Part shown: positions 59,243 to 64,000 of the stretch, in pieces
How the letters are laid out: every line of letters starts with the position of its first letter
Numbering within the stretch: the stretch's first letter is position 1
Source: Frankiaceae bacterium
Lineage (GTDB): Bacteria > Actinomycetota > Actinomycetes > Mycobacteriales > SCTD01
Assembly (NCBI GenBank): GCA_016650445.1
Contig: JAENVS010000036.1
Span: forward strand, 62,001 to 126,000
DNA length: 64,000 nt
Reading direction: 5' to 3'
Notes under the pieces: model-generated
The model's input: the letters and a program-made list of their open reading frames with translations, nothing else
Told to the model about the DNA's origin: nothing
Databases searched by the model: none
Program-made: the position numbers and the translations under genes

Positions 59243-60537
59243 CGTTCACTCCTGTGCTGTCGGCCGGTTGGGGCGACAGCGACTCGTTCACCCTCGACGG
59301 CTACACCCGTCGCGGTGGCTACGACGCGCTCACGAAGGCGCTGGCCATGGACCCCGACGCGCTGATCTCCTTGGTCAAGGAGTCCGGGCTGCGCGGTCGT
59401 GGCGGCGCCGGCTTCCCGACCGGCATGAAGTGGGGCTTCATCCCGCAGGGCGACGGCAAGCCGCATTACTTGGTCGTCAACGCCGACGAGTCCGAGCCGG
59501 GCACCTGCAAGGACATCCCGCTCATGCTGGCCAACCCGCACGTCCTCGTCGAGGGCGTCGCGATCTCGTCGTACGCGATCCGCGCGAACCACGCCTTCAT
59601 CTACGTCCGGGGTGAGGTCACCCACGTCGTACGCCGACTGCAGCAGGCCGTTGCTGACGCCTACGACGCCGGCCACCTCGGCAAGAACATCGCCGGCTCC
59701 GGCTACGACCTCGACGTGGTCGTCCACGCCGGCGCAGGTGCCTACATCTGCGGCGAGGAGACCGCGCTCCTCGACTCGCTGGAGGGCTACCGCGGGCAGC
59801 CGCGACTCCGCCCGCCGTTCCCGGCCACGCATGGCCTGTACGGCGCCCCCACGGTCATCAACAACGTCGAGTCCATCGCCTCCGTCCCGGCCATCGTGCT
59901 CGGCGGCGCGGAGTGGTTCGCGTCGATGGGGACCGAGAAGAGCAAGGGCTTCACGCTCTACTCGCTGTCGGGTCACGTGAGGAACCCCGGGCAGTTCGAG
60001 GGCCCGCTCGGCCTGACGCTGCGCCAGCTGCTCGACCTGTCCGGCGGAATGCGTGAAGGCCGCACGCTGAAGTTCTGGACGCCGGGCGGTTCGTCGACCC
60101 CGATCCTCACCGATGCGCACCTCGACGTACCCCTCGACTACGAGGCCGTCGGTGCAGCCGGGTCGATGCTCGGCACGAAGGCGCTGCAGTGCTTCGACGA
60201 CACGACCTGCGTCGTGCGCGCCGTACTGCGGTGGACCGAGTTCTACGCGCACGAGTCGTGCGGAAAGTGCACGCCGTGCCGCGAGGGGACCTACTGGATG
60301 GTGCAGATCCTGGCGCGCCTGGAGGCGGGTGACGGCACCGAGGAAGACCTCGCCACGCTGCTCGACACCTGCGACAACATCCTCGGGCGCGCCTTCTGCG
60401 CGCTCGGTGACGGCGCGACGAGCCCGATCACCTCGGCCATCCAGTACTTCCGCGACGAGTTCGTCCAGCACATGACCGGCAAGGGCTGCCCCTTCGACCC
60501 CGTCGCATCCACCGTCTTTGCGGCGGCCTCGTCATGA
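59239..60537 (+). CDS. nuoF: NADH-quinone oxidoreductase subunit F
   Basis: A 432-residue 51-kDa subunit that oxidises NADH via [19 protein letters not shown] binds [16 protein letters not shown] and [19 protein letters not shown] bind FMN, and [13 protein letters not shown] plus the later cysteine in GRAFCALGD ligate cluster N3. Complete for the family. ATGA overlap with nuoG. Confidence 0.95.
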   Translation: MTFTPVLSAGWGDSDSFTLDGYTRRGGYDALTKALAMDPDALISLVKESGLRGRGGAGFPTGMKWGFIPQGDGKPHYLVVNADESEPGTCKDIPLMLANPHVLVEGVAISSYAIRANHAFIYVRGEVTHVVRRLQQAVADAYDAGHLGKNIAGSGYDLDVVVHAGAGAYICGEETALLDSLEGYRGQPRLRPPFPATHGLYGAPTVINNVESIASVPAIVLGGAEWFASMGTEKSKGFTLYSLSGHVRNPGQFEGPLGLTLRQLLDLSGGMREGRTLKFWTPGGSSTPILTDAHLDVPLDYEAVGAAGSMLGTKALQCFDDTTCVVRAVLRWTEFYAHESCGKCTPCREGTYWMVQILARLEAGDGTEEDLATLLDTCDNILGRAFCALGDGATSPITSAIQYFRDEFVQHMTGKGCPFDPVASTVFAAASS

Positions 60538-62918
60538 CCGCGACCCAGGATGTGCAGACGACTGTCCCTCGCCCAGACGACCTCATCACGTTGACGATCG
60601 ACGGGTTCGAGGTCTCGGTGCCGAAGGGCACTCTGGTCATCCGGGCGGCCGAGCTGCTCGGCATCCAGATCCCGCGGTTCTGCGACCACCCGCTGCTCGA
60701 GCCGGTCGGTGCCTGCCGCCAGTGCATCGTCGAGGTCGAGGGCCAACGCAAGCCGCTCGCGTCGTGCACGACGACGGTGACCGAGGGCATGGTCGTCAAG
60801 ACGCAGCTCACCTCGCCGGTCGCGAAGAAGGCGCAGGAGGGCACCCTCGAGCTGCTGCTCATCAACCACCCGCTCGACTGCCCCGTCTGCGACAAGGGCG
60901 GCGAGTGCCCGCTGCAGAACCAGACGATGAGCCACGGCAACGACGAGAGCCGCTTCCACGACGTGAAGCGCACGTTCCCGAAGCCGATCGCCATCTCCTC
61001 GCAGGTGCTGCTCGACCGCGAGCGGTGCGTGCTCTGCGCGCGGTGCACGCGGTTCCAGCAGCAGATCGCCGGCGACCCGTTCATCGAGATGTTCGAGCGC
61101 GGCGCCCTGCAGCAGGTCGCGATCTACGCCGACCAGCCCTTCGAGAGCTACTTCTCGGGCAACACCGTGCAGATCTGCCCGGTCGGCGCGCTCACCGGGG
61201 CGGCGTACCGCTTCCGGGCCCGGCCGTTCGACCTCGTCTCCAGCCCGATGGTGTGCGAGCACTGCGCATCGGGGTGCTCACTGCGCACCGACCATCGACG
61301 CGGCAAGGTGCTGCGCCGGCTGGCCGGCGACGCCCCCGAGGTCAACGAGGAGTGGAACTGCGACAAGGGCCGGTGGGCCTTCACCTACGCCACCCAGCCC
61401 GACCGCATCACCTCCCCGCTCGTCCGCGACTACGACACCGGCCGGCTGGTCGAGGCCTCGTGGACCGAGGCCCTCGAGCGCGCCGCGCGCGGGCTCGGCT
61501 TTGCGCGTGCGGGCAAGGGCGTCGGCGTCCTGCCCGGCGGCCGGCTCACCGTCGAGGACGCCTACGCGTACTCCAAGTTCGCCCGGGTCGCTCTCGGCAC
61601 CAACGACATCGACGCGCGCGTGCGTCCGCACTCCGACGAGGAGTCCGACTTCCTCGCCGCGCACGTCGCCGGTCGCTACCTCGAGGTCACGTACGCCGAC
61701 CTGGAGAGCGCCCCCTCCGTGCTGATCGCCGGCTTCGAGCCCGAGGAGGAGTCGCCGATCGTCTTCCTACGGCTGCGCAAGGGCGTGCGCCGGAACGGGA
61801 CGAAGGTCGTCACCCTTGCGCCGTTCCGCAGTCCCGGCGCGGTGAAGCTCGACGCGACCCTGATCCAGACCGTCCCCGGCGACGAGGCGCGGGCGCTCGC
61901 CGAGCTCGACCGCACCAGCCTGCCGGCGGGATCGCTCATCCTCGTCGGCGAGCGGCTCGCCTCCGTGCCCGGCGCCCTCAGCGCCGCAGCGAACCTGGCC
62001 GCCGACACCGGAGCCGCGCTGGCGTGGATCCCGCGTCGTGCGGGCGAGCGCGGAGCGATCGACGCCGGATGCCTGCCCACGCTGCTTCCCGGCGGCCGGT
62101 CGCTGAGCGATGCCGGTGCCCTCGGCTGGCGCGACGTGCCCACCACGAGGGGTCGTGACCTCACGGGCATCCTCACGGCCGCGCGCGATGGCGAGCTCGA
62201 CGCCCTGGTCGTCGGCGCCGTCGACCCGGCTGACTGCCCGGACACCGAGCTGGCACTCGACGGGCTCGACAACGTGGGCTTCCTGGTGAGCCTCGAGCTG
62301 CGACGCTCCCCGGTCACCGACCGGGCCGACGTGGTGCTCCCTGTCGCGGCGGCCGTCGAGAAGGGCGGGACGTTCCTCGACTGGGAAGGCCGCGCGCGAC
62401 CGTTCGAGGCGGTCCTTCGCACCAGCGGGGCCTTGCCCGACGGTCGGGTGCTGCACGTGCTCGCCGATGAGATGGACCGCCCGATCGACCTGCCCGATGT
62501 CGCGGCGACCCGCGCCGAGATCGGTCGGGTCGGCACGTCCTCCGCGCGCGCAAGCATGACCGCGGTCGATGCGGCGAGCGCGCCCGCGCGACAGGCTGGT
62601 GAGGCCGTCCTCGCGTCCTGGCACTGGTTGCTCGATGACGGCTCGCTGCAGGACGGCGAGCCCTTCCTTGCCGGCACCGCCAAGCAGCCACGCCTGCACC
62701 TGTCGGCGGCGACCGCAGCGGAGATCGGCGCCTCGCAAGGGGATCCGGTCACCGTGAGCACCGACCGGGGCAGCATCACCCTGCCGCTCGTCGTGGCCGA
62801 CCTCCCCGACGGTGTCGTCTGGCTCCCGACGCGCACGCCGGACGCTGCGATCCGTCGCGACCTCGCCGCGGCCCACGGTGATGTCGTGCGCCTGAGCGCG
62901 GGGAGCGTGACCGCATGA
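60534..62918 (+). CDS. nuoG: NADH-quinone oxidoreductase subunit G
   Basis: A 794-residue subunit. Cluster N1b ligands are in [17 protein letters not shown] and ASCTT; N5 in [15 protein letters not shown] plus an upstream His region; N4 in [11 protein letters not shown] and ICPVGALT; an extra N7-type site is present ([12 protein letters not shown] with a fourth cysteine in NCDKGRWAF), which many NuoG proteins lack. The molybdopterin-oxidoreductase-like C-terminal half is shortened and Ala-rich. ATGA overlaps on both sides. Confidence 0.94.
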   Translation: MTATQDVQTTVPRPDDLITLTIDGFEVSVPKGTLVIRAAELLGIQIPRFCDHPLLEPVGACRQCIVEVEGQRKPLASCTTTVTEGMVVKTQLTSPVAKKAQEGTLELLLINHPLDCPVCDKGGECPLQNQTMSHGNDESRFHDVKRTFPKPIAISSQVLLDRERCVLCARCTRFQQQIAGDPFIEMFERGALQQVAIYADQPFESYFSGNTVQICPVGALTGAAYRFRARPFDLVSSPMVCEHCASGCSLRTDHRRGKVLRRLAGDAPEVNEEWNCDKGRWAFTYATQPDRITSPLVRDYDTGRLVEASWTEALERAARGLGFARAGKGVGVLPGGRLTVEDAYAYSKFARVALGTNDIDARVRPHSDEESDFLAAHVAGRYLEVTYADLESAPSVLIAGFEPEEESPIVFLRLRKGVRRNGTKVVTLAPFRSPGAVKLDATLIQTVPGDEARALAELDRTSLPAGSLILVGERLASVPGALSAAANLAADTGAALAWIPRRAGERGAIDAGCLPTLLPGGRSLSDAGALGWRDVPTTRGRDLTGILTAARDGELDALVVGAVDPADCPDTELALDGLDNVGFLVSLELRRSPVTDRADVVLPVAAAVEKGGTFLDWEGRARPFEAVLRTSGALPDGRVLHVLADEMDRPIDLPDVAATRAEIGRVGTSSARASMTAVDAASAPARQAGEAVLASWHWLLDDGSLQDGEPFLAGTAKQPRLHLSAATAAEIGASQGDPVTVSTDRGSITLPLVVADLPDGVVWLPTRTPDAAIRRDLAAAHGDVVRLSAGSVTA

Positions 62919-64000
62919 TCGGCTCGCTCGCCGTACTCGCGGCTGACGACAACACCCAGCTGCCACTGACCAGCTTCGGCAACGAGCCGTTCTGGCTCAC
63001 CATCGGCAAGGCGGTGTTCGTCTTCGTCCTGCTGGTCGTGCTGACGCTGTTCTCGATCGTGTTCGAGCGCAAGATCGTGTCGTACATGCAGCAGCGCATC
63101 GGGCCCAACCGGGTCGGCCCGCGCGGCTACCTGCAGTCGCTCGCTGACGGTCTGAAGCTGGCGCTCAAGGAAGAGATCATCCCGCAGCTCGCGGACAAGC
63201 CCGTCTACATCCTGGCGCCGATCATCGCCGCCGTACCGGCGTTCCTGGCGTTCTCGGTGATCCCGTTCGGACCCAAGGTGTCGATCGCCGGCCATCAGAC
63301 CGCGCTGCAGCTGACCGACCTGCCCGTCGGCGTGCTGTTCATCTTCGCCTGCTCGAGCCTCGGCGTGTTCGGCATCGTGCTCGCGGGTTGGTCGAGCGGT
63401 TCGACGTACCCCTTGCTCGGCGGGTTGCGCAGCGCAGCGCAGGTCATCAGCTACGAGATCGCGATGGGCCTCTCACTGGTCGCCGTGTTCCTGTACGCCG
63501 GCTCGCTCTCGACGAGCGAGATCGTGGCGGCCCAGGTCTCCACGACGTTCGACGTCTTCGGTACGACGCTGCCGAAGCCCGGGTGGTTCATCGTCACGCT
63601 GCCGGTGTCGTTCGTCATCTACACGATCGCCATGGTGGGCGAGACCAACCGCGCGCCGTTCGACCTCCCCGAGGCCGAGAGCGAGCTGGTCGGCGGCTTC
63701 CACACCGAGTACACGTCGCTGAAGTTCGCGATGTTCTTCCTCGCCGAGTACATCAACATGATCACCGTCTCCGCACTCGCCGTGACGCTGTTCCTCGGCG
63801 GGTGGCAGGCACCCTTCCCGTTCTCGCGGGTCGACTGGATGACCACGGGCTGGTTCCCGATGGTGTGGTTCATCCTCAAGGTCGTCGGCTTCATCTTCGT
63901 GTTCGTCTGGCTGCGCGGCACGCTGCCCCGGATGCGCTACGACCAGTTCATGAAGTTCGGCTGGAAGGTGCTCGTCCCCATCAGCCTCGTGTGGATCCTG
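62915..64000 (+). CDS. nuoH: NADH-quinone oxidoreductase subunit H (cut by window end)
   Basis: The reading frame is open from ATG 62915 to the window edge, 362 residues. NuoH forms the membrane part of the quinone site. [37 protein letters not shown] and [20 protein letters not shown] are family hallmarks, the last holding glutamates of the proton path. About seven membrane helices are visible. The missing end should be roughly 50-80 residues, with nuoI expected next. Confidence 0.95.
   Translation, partial: MIGSLAVLAADDNTQLPLTSFGNEPFWLTIGKAVFVFVLLVVLTLFSIVFERKIVSYMQQRIGPNRVGPRGYLQSLADGLKLALKEEIIPQLADKPVYILAPIIAAVPAFLAFSVIPFGPKVSIAGHQTALQLTDLPVGVLFIFACSSLGVFGIVLAGWSSGSTYPLLGGLRSAAQVISYEIAMGLSLVAVFLYAGSLSTSEIVAAQVSTTFDVFGTTLPKPGWFIVTLPVSFVIYTIAMVGETNRAPFDLPEAESELVGGFHTEYTSLKFAMFFLAEYINMITVSALAVTLFLGGWQAPFPFSRVDWMTTGWFPMVWFILKVVGFIFVFVWLRGTLPRMRYDQFMKFGWKVLVPISLVWIL

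Overview
This window is chromosomal DNA from a high-GC actinobacterium. Three things point there: the mycothiol gene mshA, the developmental regulators SsgB, BldN and BldC, and a gene order that follows the Mycobacterium tuberculosis backbone from about Rv0474 to Rv0529 (order recalled, not searched). In that order come the XRE regulator/HbhA-like/DUF2516 genes, SDR-mshA-YbjN-gpm, the Rv0495c/ppx/Rv0498 set, proC, the excisionase-like gene with the tiny ribosomal protein bS22, the epimerase/acyltransferase pair, a SerB-like HAD protein, the hem genes and the ccd/res/ccs cytochrome c genes. SsgB and a BldN with its N-terminal pro-region suggest a morphologically complex, possibly sporulating lineage. 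I cannot name the genus. No tRNA, rRNA, insertion sequence, prophage or CRISPR array was seen.

Layout. 1-3.8 kb: the end of a VanY-type peptidase and two ECF sigma loci with membrane partners. 3.9-7.0 kb: XRE regulator, HbhA-like protein, DUF2516 protein, hydrolase, small protein and SsgB. 7.0-9.7 kb: a leftward four-gene coupled operon ending in a mycothiol-dependent-type protein, divergent from mshA. 9.8-14.3 kb: mshA, YbjN protein, gpmA, subtilase. 14.3-25.7 kb: ppx, small-molecule enzymes, proline dehydrogenase, an HD-GYP-like/LuxR regulator, proC, acuC, bS22 and a SAM hydrolase. 25.8-33.5 kb: epimerase, acyltransferase, HAD phosphatase, surface protein 1, and the bldN locus. 33.5-37.7 kb: a lone response regulator, a class A PBP and an acyl-CoA ligase. 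37.7-45.5 kb: glutaredoxin-like protein, rex and a tightly coupled haem operon (hemA-C-D-B-L plus a phosphatase). 45.5-49.5 kb: cytochrome c maturation (System II). 49.5-54.0 kb: bldC, a small basic protein, an Lrp regulator, surface protein 2 and small membrane or secreted proteins. 54.2-64.0 kb: menaquinone reductase and nuoA-H, with nuoH cut by the window end.

How it works together. Haem, cytochrome c, menaquinone and NDH-1 genes form one respiratory block. Rex-type operators sit in front of rex and of the menaquinone reductase, so the block probably responds to NADH/NAD+. A second theme is development: ssgB, bldN and its probable anti-sigma gene share a CACCC/GGGTG inverted repeat 75-96 bp before their starts. 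Many transcription units appear leaderless, with a TANNNT hexamer 6-8 nt before the start codon; in several the preceding TAG stop codon forms the first half of that hexamer. Three copies of a 55-bp palindromic repeat and a pair of 52-bp inverted repeats lie at gene 3' ends. A 14-bp duplication between mshA and the next gene has created two five-codon minicistrons joined by ATGA overlaps.
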